Below are positions 47,364 through 60,352 of a stretch of DNA of 64,000 bases, one piece after another. The stretch is from Symsagittifera roscoffensis (Eukaryota; Xenacoelomorpha; Acoela; Convolutidae): positions 21,136,596 to 21,200,595 of the forward strand of contig NC_087067.1 of the NCBI RefSeq assembly GCF_963678635.1, given 5' to 3'. The stretch's first letter is position 1, and every line of letters begins with the position of its first letter. Below the pieces are notes generated by a model. The model was not told the origin of the DNA. It made no database searches and saw nothing but the letters and a program-made list of their open reading frames with translations. The position numbers and the translations under genes are program-made.

Positions 47364-47693
47364 TCAGAACTCTAAAACTTTTGTTAGGACACAACTTAAA
47401 GACAAAAATGCATCATCTGCTACAAGAGTATGAACTAAATCCAGAAGTGTGGTATGGTAGACAGACTTATTTTTAAGAACCTGAAAAGGCACACGAATGT
47501 CAAAAACAGCAATTACACAGTAGCGGTCAGGAACTGAGTTGACAGTTCTTAACCGGAATTCATCTTCAATCAATTGCGAAACTGCGGTCAAACAATTTAA
47601 GATCATTTGACCACTTAAGCTAACAGAAAAATCGACATTTAAGCGGTCCGAAAAACTTGGATTGATAAACAAGTTACCAAATTTATAATTCTG
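47364..47693 (-). CDS. Possible terminal exon, unrecognised
   Basis: On minus a good acceptor (gcctttttcgcag) precedes CAGAATTATAAATTTGG at 47693, and the frame is open to the stop at 47364. The peptide has a mixed, protein-like composition (DRLNVDFSVSLSGQMILNCL, then LLDLVHTLVADDAFLSLSCV). No domain recognised and no linked exon found upstream (higher coordinates). It could be a decayed transposon fragment. Confidence 0.35.
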   Translation of the reverse strand, partial: QNYKFGNLFINPSFSDRLNVDFSVSLSGQMILNCLTAVSQLIEDEFRLRTVNSVPDRYCVIAVFDIRVPFQVLKNKSVYHTTLLDLVHTLVADDAFLSLSCVLTKVLEF

Positions 47694-49105
47694 CTGCGAA
47701 AAAGGCACTCGAAAATGATGATTGCACAAAAGTCCAAAAATAGTAGAAATAAAAAAGACAACACTTATTTAAAACAAAAGGCAATTTCTACCAACAGAAA
47801 CTAAAATAAACAAGTACAGAAAAAAAAGAAATATTTTGCAAAATTTTCAAAAAAAAAAACGACTGAAAAAAAACGTTAAAAAAACGGAACAATAGACATG
47901 AGTCAATGTTGAAATCTTTTTTGCGATTTTTCTCAACAATAGGTGAAAAACTTGCTTCGAAAAGGGTAAACAGGAGAAATCAAATCACAATGAAATAAAA
48001 CTTGAATTCAATGGCCCTGTTGCACATTGAAGTAAGAGTGGCAGAAAAATTGCTGATTTACTTTTAACCTAAGTATAGCACAGACAGTTTCAATTCTGAT
48101 AATGTTTATTCGAAAAAAACTAACGCCATCCATAGTTGCGGTACTTACAAAATTGTTCCAGAAAAATTTTCATAAGACATACTCTCGAGAATGCCCTAAT
48201 TTAGAAAAAAACCATTGCAATTTACAATGAATGACGTCACTTCCAGTCAAAAACCTTTGACCCATTTCATTGCTTCAAGCATTTGGAAAAAATCTCGAAA
48301 TACCGTTTTTATCCCAATTCTGAGCTTCCTGCTAAATCAATGTAATTTTAAAACAACTAGTTTGGATTCGAAGCAAAAGGAAGTATCATAAATGCAGTTG
48401 TGACGCAGTGAATTTTTTGGATCTAAAGGGACTTTTGTCGCAGTAAATGATAATTTAAAATTTCAAAAATGTGTTTTTTATGGCTTGTGAGTGTTTGGAA
48501 TCATATCTAGAATAAAAACAGTATGATGTATACAGAAGTAAAGAAAAAGTTTTCATTTTTAGGGAACGTAAAATTTGGTGTACCAAAAAGGTCTGTGCTG
48601 GTTCTATTCATCCTCATTATTATTGTCCCACCATTGCATCAAATGTTATTTAAATTTACCTATCACTGCATCAAATGTCATTTGAACAGATCATCAAAAT
48701 GCAGTAGACCAGACTAGTTAGACCAGATCAGACACACTTTCAAAATCGACAAACGAAAAACTATAGCACTCAAAAAAAGCACCCTTAAATAGAATTTTTA
48801 CACCAAAAATCAATTATCATACGCATTGGGAAAATGTTTCATGCCTCACGCCGATATCAAACTGAAATAAAAAAAATTGCGTCTCAGCAAAAGATAATAA
48901 TAAAATAAATCATAGCTTTTCGGACAACTTCAAGTAGAAAAATCATGGTTTGCTAAATCCTGTATTCAACTGATGAGACGAAACTCACAATCATCGTTTT
49001 TGGTGGTGAGGTTACTGATAAAAGAACTATAAAAAATGGTTCTCAAAGATTTCAACTACAAAAACTACACTGTTCATCAGCAGTTTATTTATATCTACTA
49101 TTTTG

Positions 49106-49108
<3 letters not shown>

Positions 49109-49171
<63 letters not shown>
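49109..49171. repeat. (AT)n microsatellite
   Basis: About 31 uninterrupted ta dinucleotides. Confidence 0.97.
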
Positions 49172-49174
<3 letters not shown>

Positions 49175-50077
49175 TGGTCTTGTATTTTTCAATTGTTCAG
49201 CGAAGTATTTTGTGAGCCTGATAAAAACTTTTAAATATTGTTACAACCAATTGAAAAAAGTGGAAGTTCTTTGTATTCGGATGTGTTGTAGTCAATTTCT
49301 TATTTTTTATCTTTTTGATTTCCACGTAAAATCAGGTACCACAAAAACTCATAGAAATGGGTCAAATCAAATATCATGTTTAAGCCTTTTCAGTCGTATC
49401 GGAACCACAATAAAAAATTTTGGTCAGTGTTCGAGCTATAAAGCATCATAAAAATCTGTTTTCTAATTGGAGCTATGACGAAGCTAGCCCCAATTGCAGA
49501 TAGTTCTGTCTTCCAGCTATGACGAATATGCTTAATTTTTTTTGTTCAAATCTTTTTATGAAACAACACAGAAAAAACTGCACTAACTTGCAAAAAAAAC
49601 AAGTTTGGTTCGAACATTCTGTGTTATGGGTAAAGTAACCAGCTATCTTTTTTATTACAATATGTAACTGAGCTGATGTAATTAAACTTGACACATCAAA
49701 GAAAAGGTCGGAAGTTTTGTTAACACCGATTAATAAAATTAATACGCCGTTGGGCGCTGTAAAACCTGAAAAATTGTAAGCAATTTTTTGAAATACCGCA
49801 AGGCATACGTGCTTGGCAACCCGCAGACTTCAGATTCTATCCGCAGTTTTAAATTTTTTTAGTAAAAAGTTTGACATCCTAAGCAAAAAGATTGAACATC
49901 CCAAGCTTAAACATTCGTCAGTTTCTCAAAATTCAGAACAAAAAATGAAACAAAACTTGTGAAACTTCTTACAAAAAACATGATAACACTCAAACACAAA
50001 AGCTTTGCTGTATTTTTTTGATAAGCGAAAACGAAAAAAAATTTTTGGCTGTGACTTTCTGATTTTTTAAAATCTTT

Positions 50078-50376
50078 TGATTGACTTATCAGATATCACT
50101 GTTGGAAAAACAAATTTTAGAACAGTGTCTTTGCTTCACAAAAGTTACCAATGAGAATCTCGATTTTATTATGAAAAACATCTGAAATATCGTGTAGAAT
50201 CTAGTTTAAAGAAATAGCGCAGGCTTTGCGACAAAGTATTTCTTCACGAATAAAATTGAATTTCTCATTGGGTAAATTATGCGAAGCAAGGAAACTTTGA
50301 TGCAATTTAGAAAGTCAATGAGAGTTCTTGTTTTAAAACTTGTCTTTCCAACAGTGATATCTAATAAGTCAATAAA
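50078..50376. repeat. Imperfect hairpin element of about 300 bp
   Basis: Outer arms pair tgacttatcagatatcactg with ccaacagtgatatctaataa. Further in, ccaatgagaatctcgatttt pairs with aaaattgaatttctcattgg. The whole can fold as one long hairpin. This suggests a foldback-type MITE; no target duplication identified. Confidence 0.7.
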
Positions 50377-51540
50377 AAGTTAGAAAAATGAGAAAATAAA
50401 CTTTTCTCAGATTTTGTTAAAAATTTTTGAAATATGATTGTTAATCTTCTTTATCGAGTTGATTACCTTTTGAAAGTTTGACTAAAAAAGTTTCGAGATA
50501 AATAAAATCTACCTTTCTCAATCAGCGCACAGATTTCACGCTAGCGCATTTTAAGCTATTAAATTAATTGATATTGTAACTTTAAAACGTGCAAAAGATT
50601 ATAGAATACTGAGTTCTTTTTTTTCGGTAAATTATCAGTGAGTTCATAAAGTTTGTCAAACTTTAAAGCTGTTGCCTGAAATAGTATGTGGTACACAAAT
50701 TCTACAGAACAGTTAAAAAAATTATCTGTGAATTAGCACACAAGTTTCGCTCTAGCGCACTGGAAGCTGAAAAATTCGCGCAGGAAGCAAACTGCGTTTT
50801 TAAACCGTACAATAGGTACAGAAAACGGAGTGACTTTTCTTCAATTGCTGTTTGCTGCTATATTAAAGTTTCAACCATGCACAGATACTAAGAAACCGAA
50901 AAAATTTTTTTTGATGAGCCTCATTATTGATTGGAGCGCTGCTGAGAAGATTTTTCTCTGGAGGCGCTTATAGAAACGTTCAGATTTACTGTTTATTGCG
51001 GCAATTAGGTTTTAGTTATTATTACTTACCATTGCGTAAATGCTGGTATAAATTGCTGTAAGTTTCATTCTAGGAGTTGATGCTCTAAATAACCGCAGAA
51101 AAAACGTTTTCGTTTTCTCTACCTAATTTCAAAATTATTCGTAACTAAAAGGCTTCAAGATCAAATATCTTCCGAGTCAACCTGACTCAGGTTTCCTTCA
51201 ACCATTTTTTTGCCAAAAAAAGACAACATTGCCTGAGCAAAACGAATTTAACAGAGTTTCACAAGCGCTGTGAGAAATTTGGCCAGCTATTTTCTATCTT
51301 TCCAACCCTCTAGGTAATTTGGTTTTAAACGATAATAAAAATTTTAAGAAATTCAAAAACAAAACATATAATTTTTACATTTAATTATCTTTTGAGTAGT
51401 TATAAGCAATATGTGTCCAATGCTTTTCTGCAAGGTGAAGAAAATGAAAAAACTGGATTTGCTCATAACATGAAAAAGATAAATGTCGAGCACCTGTTTT
51501 CACAGAAAAGAACAGCAATTTGATCGAGACGCGTGGAGAG

Positions 51541-52568
51541 CACAATAATGGCTTTTCAGTGGGAAAATCAGAGGCTCGAAATGTCATCAAGCACTGAAAA
51601 GAACTCAAAGAAAAAATTACACCGACTATTGCAAAATTGAGAACGAAAAACTTTGGAGAAAAAATTAGTTGAATTGTGAGCAAGCTGCTCTTAAGTGATT
51701 CCAAAAAATTCCCCGGAACGCATTTATCGAGTTGTTTTTTTCCATCTCTCACAGAGTTACATAAGGAAAATCAATGACCTGGTTCTCAGAATGAACTACA
51801 AAAATAATGGCTTTTCAGCGGGAAAATCAGAGACTCAAAATGTCATCAAGCACTGAAAAGAACTCAAAGAAAAAGTTACACCGACTATTGCAAAATTGAG
51901 GACGAAAAAAAATGGAGAAAATTTTTTTGAATTTTGAGCAAGCTGCTCTTAAGTGGTTCCAAAAAAAAATCCGCGGAACGCATTTGTCGAGTTGTTTTTT
52001 CCATCTCTCACAGAATTACATAAGGAAAATCAATGACCTGGGTCTCAGAGTGAACTACGAATTAAATGGCTTTTCAGCGGGGAAAATCAGAGGCTCGAAA
52101 TGTCATCAAGTACTGAAAAGAACTCAAAGAAAAAGTCACACCGACTATTGCAAAATTGAGGACGAAAATTGGAGAAAAAAGTTTGTTGAGTTTTGAGCAA
52201 GCTAGCTGCTCATAAGTGATTCCAAAAAATTCCCCGGAACGCAATTATCGAGTTTCTTTTCCCATCTCTCACAGAGTTAAATAAGGAAAATCAATGACCT
52301 GGGTCTCAGCGTGAACTACGAAAATAATGGCTTTTCAGTGGGAAAATCAGAGCTCGAAATGTCATCAAGTACTGAAAAGAACTCAAAAAATAAAGTAACA
52401 CCGACTTGAGGACGAAAATTGGAGAAAAAGTTTGTTGAATTTTGAGCAAGCTGCTCTTAAGCGATTCCAAAAAAATTACCCGGAGCGCATTTAACGAGTT
52501 GTTTTTTCCATTTCTCACAGAGTTACATAAGGAAAAACAATGACCTGGGTCTCAGAGTGAACTACGGA
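51541..52568 (+). repeat. Four tandem units of about 260 bp
   Basis: Landmark aatggcttttcag recurs at about 51548, 51807, 52066 and 52326, so the period is about 260 bp. Each unit also contains gagcaagctgctcttaagtg and catctctcacagagttacat. Units differ by small indels that change frame. The unit encodes part of a MULE-type transposase (see 51912-52196). Confidence 0.9.
51912..52196 (+). pseudogene. MULE-type transposase fragment
   Basis: One unit of the array is open for 94 codons and contains FEQAALKWFQKK followed by SSCFFHLSQNYIRKINDLGL. The CFFHxxQxxxRKxxxLGL pattern after an E-x-A-A helix is characteristic of MULE transposases, near the third acidic part of the DDE domain. The remaining units carry the same block in broken frames. 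It is therefore an amplified fragment, not an active gene. Assignment by motif recognition only. Confidence 0.6.
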
Positions 52569-54189
52569 ACAAATCACCAGTTAGTTTTTGCCTTAAAATT
52601 GCTGCCTTCTTTTGCATTTTAAAAAAAGGGAAGATGTGCGAGCCTCAAGATATGATCGTTTAGAAAATTCAGATTGTCCTTGCAGACTCCCGGGAAACGT
52701 ACTGAACGCAAGAACTTGACTCAAAAACTGCAATATTAATCTCAGAACAACCACTCTTTTTTCGGGACGCTAGGTTGGTACACGGGCTGGCAAAATTTTC
52801 AGTTTTGCATTCAAGTGCCAAATATTCAAAAAATGTGCAAAGCAATCGGGTTATAGATGTAAGCTCGAATGTTTCTAAATATTAACGGTTTCAGCTTATT
52901 GCAGTTAGTTAAACCTTTCTGTGCCGGCTGAAATTGTCCGGAAAAACCCGCCATTTTTAGTCAAAGAAAGTTCTTTTATTTGAGGGCCTTTGAAGTTTTT
53001 TGAACAATTGCTTGTTTATGGTTCGCATCATTTAACAATCCTATATCTTGGCAAGGTGACTTCTGTTCAAAACTTTCACAAATTGAGTAGTGCAAAATTA
53101 TCTGGCTTTTAACGACAAGAAAACTTTTGCTTCATTTGTGGGTGTTCACGTTTTGAAGTAAGTTTTCCATAAATGTTGGATTAAGACGGTGTTAATATAA
53201 AAAAATGGCTTTGAAATGTTTTAAAATGGTTTTGAAATGTGATTTTAATCTGTTAAGGTAACAAAAAGAAGGTTGTGAAACTACATGGTGTTAAGTTGTT
53301 TAAAGTAAAAAAGGTGGGAGCCTGAAATTTGGTCATAATAGAACTTAAATTTGCTACACATCTTGCTTGTTTTGATTACTCGCAGCTTGTCTCTAAAAAG
53401 TGCCGTATAATTGTGGAACACCTGATGAAGGTGTGTCGCAAAGTTCTCGAAAAGGACAACATCTCTCGATAAGTGACCGCAAACTTTTCTACTGTCTGCA
53501 ACCACAGATTTAAGTCCAATCAAAATCAGTTCACATACTTTTTAAACCACAATCGCATTTTTGTAGTTTCGTTATTTTAGAAAAAAAAAGACGAAATCTG
53601 CTCACAAATAACCTTTTTGGAAATTGTGAACAAGCCGCTTTCTGCTGAAATAAAACAGGATAATCTTACCACAAGTTTTTTAAATCAGTTTAAGAAGCGT
53701 CTGCCATAAAACCAAATCTACCTCAAAAATCTTCTTCTGCCTCAAACGTGGGTCCTGATATCAGTCTTTGAAAACATCACTGCAAGTTGCTCTGTTCCTA
53801 AGCCTGACCTTCCTATTAAGCTAATGTGTTTATTCAAAAGATGTTTTGATGCTAAACTACAAAAAGAGAGAATAAATAGTCAAAACACTTCTGAGTGTTG
53901 CAAACCGAATCGCATTTTAAGAGGGCAGTCCTAAAAACTGCCTAATTCGTCAGGTTGGGGCGAAATTCATTCCTGCTGATACCATTACGGCACCAAAAAC
54001 TAACGCGATAAAAGATTGGAATTATGTTTTCGCAAAGTATCCATATTACAATATGAGTTTTTTTATGATTCTATAACGGTTAAGTCTGTTGACTATTTCC
54101 AGTCTGCAAACATGAAAATGGCCATTACAAAAAGTCATTCACTTTTTTTTCGCGTAATTTCCACTTTCATAAAAAGAGAGCGATATTTG

Positions 54190-54770
54190 CCTTCCTCTTA
54201 GCGAATTTGATTTGAGCATTAGTAATAAATCTTCAGCTCCGATTGCCTTTTAAGATCTATAAAGTATTGTTCGTTTTTAAAAAAAAATATGAACTTTTCA
54301 AAAAAAATTCAAATTTGTTTTCTCGAAAACAATTTGTCCACACGCTATTTAAAGTACCGAATGATATATTTCTAATTTCAACTAGACAAAAAAGCAAGCC
54401 TCAAATCAATTTGGATTGATTTCTCAAGCGGATAAAATATCCGCTCACGAGTTAAAAGCAAGCGATGTATTTCGTATATTAACGATTTCTCAGACAGATT
54501 TCACCTCCGCATATCTGTTATTTCTACGAAATACATCGCGGGTTTAAAAACCAATTTTGAATAAATTGGCAATATTTAACTCGCAATATTTAACTCGCCT
54601 TAACAGAAAACGACTACAAGTGAAATATCTTTCTAAGTTTGAGCTTTCCATGAATGCCTTCCGTATCATCCAAAAAGTTCCTCAACTAACTGCTGGTTAA
54701 TAATTCGAAGCACATCCGGAAAAAAATCTACGCCGAGCACAATTATTTCTTCACTATTTTTGAAAAACAA
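54190..54770. repeat. Dispersed repeat, homologous to 28570-29110
   Basis: Colinear with 28570-29110 at several landmarks. It also has a 15-bp inverted repeat (gcgatgtatttcgta at about 54452 and tacgaaatacatcgc at about 54523). Confidence 0.6.
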
Positions 54771-56236
54771 TAGTCAGACTGCCAAAAACCAATTTTCAAC
54801 CTGATTAGCGTATGAAACTTTTTTTGTAACAAAAAATCTAAGTACGCAAGTGTTTTTCTAGCGTTCATTGGTACTTCCAAATAAGCATAGCCTGTTGACG
54901 GGCAAGTAGCACGGAATATTTCGACAATTTTCTTCAAAAAAAACTACAAAAAAAGTAGAAAATATACAAATTTTTCATTGTCGTGTTTTTTGTGTGATGT
55001 GAGATAAAAAGATCTGAACAAAAGACTAAAATTGAGGCTTGTTTGACAATTACTGAGAAATAGGTAAGCTAAACAAAAGTTTAATCCAAAAATTACCAAA
55101 AAACTAAGAAATAATATCAAAAAAAATGAATTTCGCATGTTTTAACTTTGTCTTAAAAGTTTTCCCTAATAAAATGGCGGATAAAAGAAATTTCCCTTAT
55201 AGTAATACCTAATAAATTGGCGCTCACAAACTTCAAAAAGTAATTTCACTGGAGTAAAACTAAAACTTTTTGGGGCTTGAACAAAAGTTTCGCGACTTAT
55301 CCTTCCATAAAACTAAGTCTGCTCGCTCGCTTTACTCTCTCAAATTTTGATTATAGCTCAAAAATTTTAAAGAAGTTTTATTCGGCACTGGGACATTTTT
55401 TTTGAAGTGTTTTAATGTCGTTCGATGTACCACTGTTCGATTTGTTCGATTTAATAATATATATAACACAACCCAGTCTGATGATTATGTGTAATACCTA
55501 ATTTTGCGTGGAACATTTTTTTTTCATTGGTCGACATAATAGGAGACAGTAGATAACTAAGCACAAATGTTGGGCGCAAAAAAATCGAAAACATCAAGAA
55601 ACAGCTGATAAAATTTCAAATCTTTATGCAGATCCGGCGACAACGGATTTCTTTCAGCCCGGATTGTTTTCAAGAAACTTCTGAAAAGGGTACATTTGGA
55701 AATTTCGAAAAAATGAAAAGGATCGTATTGAAAGACACCTGCACAAAGTTTATGCGTATTGGTCGACGCAAAGTACTTTTACATAAATTTAAGACTAGTT
55801 ATTCTCGCGAGAAACGAAGATCTAGCGAGCTGTTCTCCACTTTACAAAGAACTTCTGCCCTGCCCCTATTGAAAACCTATATGTCATTTTTGCGGCTATC
55901 TTTTTGACCTGATAATTGTTGGCTTACCCGAAGGCAATTGTCACAGGTCGTGGTAGGCCTCGAACCATCGACCCAAGCGAAATCAATAACTTCAATTACC
56001 TTTTAATATGCGCCTCAATCCAACCTAAATGTGCCATCCTATCCATAAATTAACTCCAATAAATGGTGCCTATCTTTTGTATTTTTTATTCGAGTAAGAT
56101 AGGCTAATTCATTGTTTTGTATCAAAACGACTAGGGTAAATTAGCTCTTTTCCACTCCGCGCGTAGCAAATTAGCATTTTATAAAAATGCACGCTATTCT
56201 GGCTGAATGCGTAATTTTTTGAGATAATATATCAAA

Positions 56237-56283
56237 AAGACTGCTCGTATCAAGTCAACACCCTGAATGTTCCGACTGTCCAT
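56237..56283 (+). repeat. Third copy of the terminal-like repeat
   Basis: agactgctcgtatcaagtca and cctgaatgttccgactgtcc match the members at 28570-28620 (same strand) and 25500-25560 (opposite strand). Confidence 0.6.
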
Positions 56284-57499
56284 AAGTTGGTCTCGGTAAG
56301 TTTTTGCTTAATGAAATATTGATCAACTATGAATTTTAAGCCGAATATCAAGACTCTGTGTCTGTACAAAACAGTCCCATAACAAACAGTCCAATACAAA
56401 ACAGTCCAAAATCATAGCAAAGTACAAAAAATAGACCCATTGATCGAAGTGATAACTGTTCAAGAAGTTGACAAGAAAATTTATCTCGGATTAAACCCAT
56501 TTTGATGCCAACTAATCCGGATAACAAGAGGTAATATAGCAGAGAAATTATAACAACTTAGATAACAGCGGCGGCCAGTCATTAAAAGTGATAATATGCG
56601 AAACATAAAAACTAATGCAATTATTAGAATGGACTGTTTTATTAATCCATGCAAAAAGAGACAGGTTGTTAAATTTGTTTCATTTGCGAACAGTTGGCAA
56701 CACTCAACAGAAACCTTAATTTTCGCGAACTTATTCGAATGCTTCTAGCAACAGCCTTTCTGCATGTAGCGGACGTCCCCACTGCGTTCGAGCCACTGCA
56801 ATGTATGGCATCTGAAGAAAGTCAACCGATTTTCAATTATTTTGAGGTTATTTATTGGTACACTGACTTCTCAAGGACGACAGAAGCCCAGATTTGACAT
56901 GGAGCAATGGAGTTGCCATCAACGAGTAAAAAAGAAACGACCTTCCCAGCACCAACAACAGTGTAGAAGATAGGAACAAGCAATTTCGTGAAACTGGTCA
57001 GTAGTAAGCACCCTTCATTTCCAAAACTGATCAAAAAGTTCAAGGACGAGCAAAAAATGCGGAAATTCTGTTAGAAAAAACTTCCGCATAACAAAAATTA
57101 GCCAGATTCAAAAAGACTGAATACCAAAACAAAAAAACTCGACAAAAATTTAATCACTATGATTAGGTCATATCAAACCAAAGATATCATTGGGTTTTTG
57201 AAAGGATGGAATTCTAATATTAAATTACGATCAGAAGCTTCTTTTGTTTTCAATTTCACAGTTATTCCACATTGCCAAGCAATAAATTTTTTCCAATTTC
57301 AACTATTTTCCTTGATTTTCAAAATTGAGCTAGATTGGTTTTGAAACCGGCAAAATAATGGATACATACAAGATGTTGATTTTTCTTTTTCCCGTCCAAC
57401 CGTCTAAGGTTGATCCCTTTGTTTAACCCTAGATATACCCGTTATCATATTCTAACGAAATTCAACTTTTTTTTCGGAGAATTGGAACATTTCTTATAC

Positions 57500-57567
57500 C
57501 GCCGGGGATTCGTTCTTTTGATCTCTAGAGTTTGAGTCTAACTCTTTAACCACTATAACATGAGGCC
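57500..57567 (-). other. tRNA-like (Leu-CAA-like) sequence, unit 1
   Basis: Read on minus, ggcctcatgttatagtggtt resembles the start of a tRNA with its A box. A 5-bp stem encloses the 7-base loop CTCAAAC, anticodon CAA with T at position 33. AGAACGAATCC resembles a B box. The acceptor and T stems do not pair well, so it is a tRNA-derived relic such as a SINE head rather than a functional tRNA. Confidence 0.4.
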
Positions 57568-58605
57568 TTTCATTTTAATCTGAACTATTGTTCGATCTTT
57601 GGCTCTGTGATTTTTAATTACGCTCATATTTGATGTTTCAAAGCGTAGATCAATTCTGTTGGTGCCAAAAGGTCAAAGTCAAAAAATTCAAATGGATTGG
57701 ACCGCTTTTTAGAACCTTTTTTGATGTTTCGGACTCTTTTGCATGGGACTGTTTTTTATACCCAAGAATCGTGTCTGGATTTGATATGAATAATTAGCCT
57801 GACTCAATTAAAATTGGAATGATTTTGTGACGCAGGATAATCACAGCAATTATCACAGCTCTCTTATGGTCACGCTAGTCTATTAGTGAAAGAATAACAG
57901 CAATCTTTACGCCAGAATAGTCTAGTTGTTTCCACTCCGCACAAAACTTGAGGTTATGACCCTTTTTGGCGCCTTCTCCCTGCGTTCACCTCAAGACATT
58001 TTAGTTTTGCTCTCATTTGTTAATTTACTGGAACGAGTAAAAAAAAAACGTCCTTCCCAGCACCAACAACAGTGTAGAAGGTAGGAACAGCAACTTCGTG
58101 AAACTGGTCAGTAGTAAGCACCCTTCATTTCCAAAACTGATCAAAAAGTTCAAGGACGAGCAAAAAAATGCGGAAATTCTGTTAGAAAAAACTTCCGCAT
58201 AACAAAAATTAGCCAGATTCAAAAAGACTGAATACCAAAAACTCGACAAAAATTTAATCACTATGATTAGGTCATATCAAACCAAAGATATCATTGGGTT
58301 TTTCAAAGGATGGAATTCTAATATTAAATTACGATCAGAAGCTTCTTTTGTTTTCAATTTTCACAGTTATTCCACATTGCCAAGCAATAAATTTTTTTCC
58401 AATTTCAACTATTTTCCTTGATTTTCAAAATTGAGCTAGATTCGGGTTGAAACCGGCAAAATAATGGATACATACAAGATGTTGATTTTTCTTTTCCCCG
58501 TCCAACCGTCTAAGGTTGATCCCTTTGTTTAACCGTAGATATACCCGTTATCATATTCTAACGAAATTCAACTTTTTTTTCGGAGAATTGGAACATTTCT
58601 TATAC

Positions 58606-58673
58606 CGCCGGGGATTCGTTCTTTTGATCTCTAGAGTTTGAGTCTAACTCTTTAACCACTATAACATGAGGCC
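58606..58673 (-). other. tRNA-like sequence, unit 2
   Basis: Same tRNA-like stretch as at 57500-57567, in the second tandem unit, with no difference in the box motifs. Confidence 0.4.
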
Positions 58674-59711
58674 TTTCATTTTAATCTGAACTATTGTTCG
58701 ATCTTTGGCTCTGTGATTTTTAACTACGCTCATATTTGATGTTTCAAAGCGTAGATCAATTCTGTTGGTGCCAAAAGGTCAAAGTCAAAAAATTCAAATT
58801 GATTGGACCGCTTTTTAGAACCTTTTTTGATGTTTCGGACTCTTTTGCATGGGACTGTTTTGTATACCCAAGAATCGTGTCTGGATTTGATATGAATAAT
58901 TAGCCTGACTCAATTAAAATTGGAATGATTTTGTGACGCAGGATAATCACAGCAATTATCACAGCTCTCTTATGGTCACGCTAGTCTATTAGTGAAAGAA
59001 TAACAGCAATCTTTACGCCAGAATAGTCCAGTTGTTTCCACTCCGCACAAAACTTGAGTTTATGACCCTTTTTGGCGCCTTCTCCCTGCGTTCACCTCAA
59101 GACATTTTAGTTTTGCTCTCATTTGTTAATTTACTGGAACGAGTAAAAAAAAAAACGTCCTTCCCAGCACCAACAACAGTGTAGAAGGTAGGAACAGCAA
59201 CTTCGTGAAACTGGTCAGTAGTAAGCACCCTTAATTTCCAAAACTGATCAAAAAGTTCAAGGACGAGCAAAAAAATGCGGAAATTCTGTTAGAAAAAACT
59301 TCCGCATAACAAAAATTAGCCAGATTCAAAAAGACTGAATACCAAAAACTCGACAAAAATTTAATCACTATGATTAGGTCATATCAAACCAAAGATATCA
59401 TTGGGTTTTTCAAAGGATGGAATTCTAATATTAAATTACGATCAGAAGCTTCTTTTGTTTTCAATTTTCACAGTTATTCCACATTGCCAAGCAATAAATT
59501 TTTTTCCAATTTCAACTATTTTCCTTGATTTTCAAAATTGAGCTAGATTCGGGTTGAAACCGGCAAAATAATGGATACATACAAGATGTTGATTTTTCTT
59601 TTCCCCGTCCAACCGTCTAAGGTTGATCCCTTTGTTTAACCCTAGATATACCCGTTATCATATTCTAACGAAATTCAACTTTTTTTCGGAGAATTGGAAC
59701 ATTTCTTATAC

Positions 59712-59780
59712 CGCCGGGGATTCGTTCTTTTGATCTCTAGAGTTTGAGTCTAACTCTTTAACCACTATAACATGAGGCCT
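59712..59780 (-). other. tRNA-like sequence, unit 3
   Basis: Third copy of the tRNA-like stretch, again with the box motifs and the CTCAAAC loop kept. Confidence 0.4.
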
Positions 59781-60279
59781 TTCATTTTAATCTGAACTAT
59801 TGTTCGATCTTTGGCTCTGTGATTTTTAATTACGCTCACATTTGATGTTTCAAAGCGTAGATCAATTCTGTTGGTGCCAAAAGCTCAAAGTCAAAAAATT
59901 CAAATGGATTGGACCGCTTTTTAGAACCTTTTTTGATGTTTCGGACTCTTTTGCATGGGACTGTTTTGTATACCCAAGAATCGTGTCTGGATTTGGTATG
60001 ACTAATTAGCCTGACTCAATTAAAATTGGAATGATTTTGTGACGCAGGATAATCACAGCATCTATCACAGCTCTCTTATGGTCACGCTAGTCTATTAGTG
60101 AAAGAATAACAGCAATCTTTACGCCAGAATAGTCTAGTTGTTTCCACTCCACACAAAACTTGAGGTTATGACCCTTTTTGGCGCCTGCTCCCTGCGTTCA
60201 CCTCAAGACATTTTAGTTTTGCTCTCATTTGTTAATTTACTGGAAAAAATCTTCATCCCTGCAAATCAAAAAAAAATTT

Positions 60280-60352
60280 ATTGAATAGCCGAAAAAAATT
60301 GTTTTCGGATAGCCGAAAAAAATTTTTGTTCCCGGATAGCCGAAAAAAATTT
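60280..60352 (+). repeat. Short tandem repeat (atagccgaaaaaaatt)
   Basis: Three copies of atagccgaaaaaaatt with spacers, directly after the 1.1-kb array. Confidence 0.8.

Larger units (their letters stand above)
47730..51540. other. Gene-poor stretch with simple repeats
   Basis: Holds the (AT)n tract and the hairpin annotated separately. Open frames at 49170-49451 and others show no motif or splice context. Confidence 0.45.
52569..56920. other. Gene-poor stretch, one dispersed repeat
   Basis: An 80-codon minus frame at 53523-53281 (CGHLSRDVVLFENFATHLHQ) and a 93-codon plus frame at 55626-55907 look weakly protein-like but lack splice support, so I do not call them. 54190-54770 is the dispersed repeat listed separately. 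Confidence 0.4.
56921..60240. repeat. Three tandem units of about 1.1 kb
   Basis: Units 56921-58030, 58031-59136 and 59137-60240 are nearly identical, with a period of about 1106-1112 bp. Each runs from aacgagtaaaaaa ... ccttcccagcaccaacaaca to gctctcatttgttaatttac. Differences are single bases and short A/T-run length changes, so amplification is recent. No open frame is conserved as a gene. Each unit contains a tRNA-like stretch on minus. Confidence 0.97.

Noticed and set aside
53281-53523. 80-codon minus-strand frame as an exon
   Set aside because: Some protein-like composition, but no convincing acceptor or donor and no linked exon.
57500-57567. A functional tRNA-Leu gene
   Set aside because: The anticodon arm and boxes are recognisable, but the acceptor and T stems do not pair; I keep it as a tRNA-like relic only.
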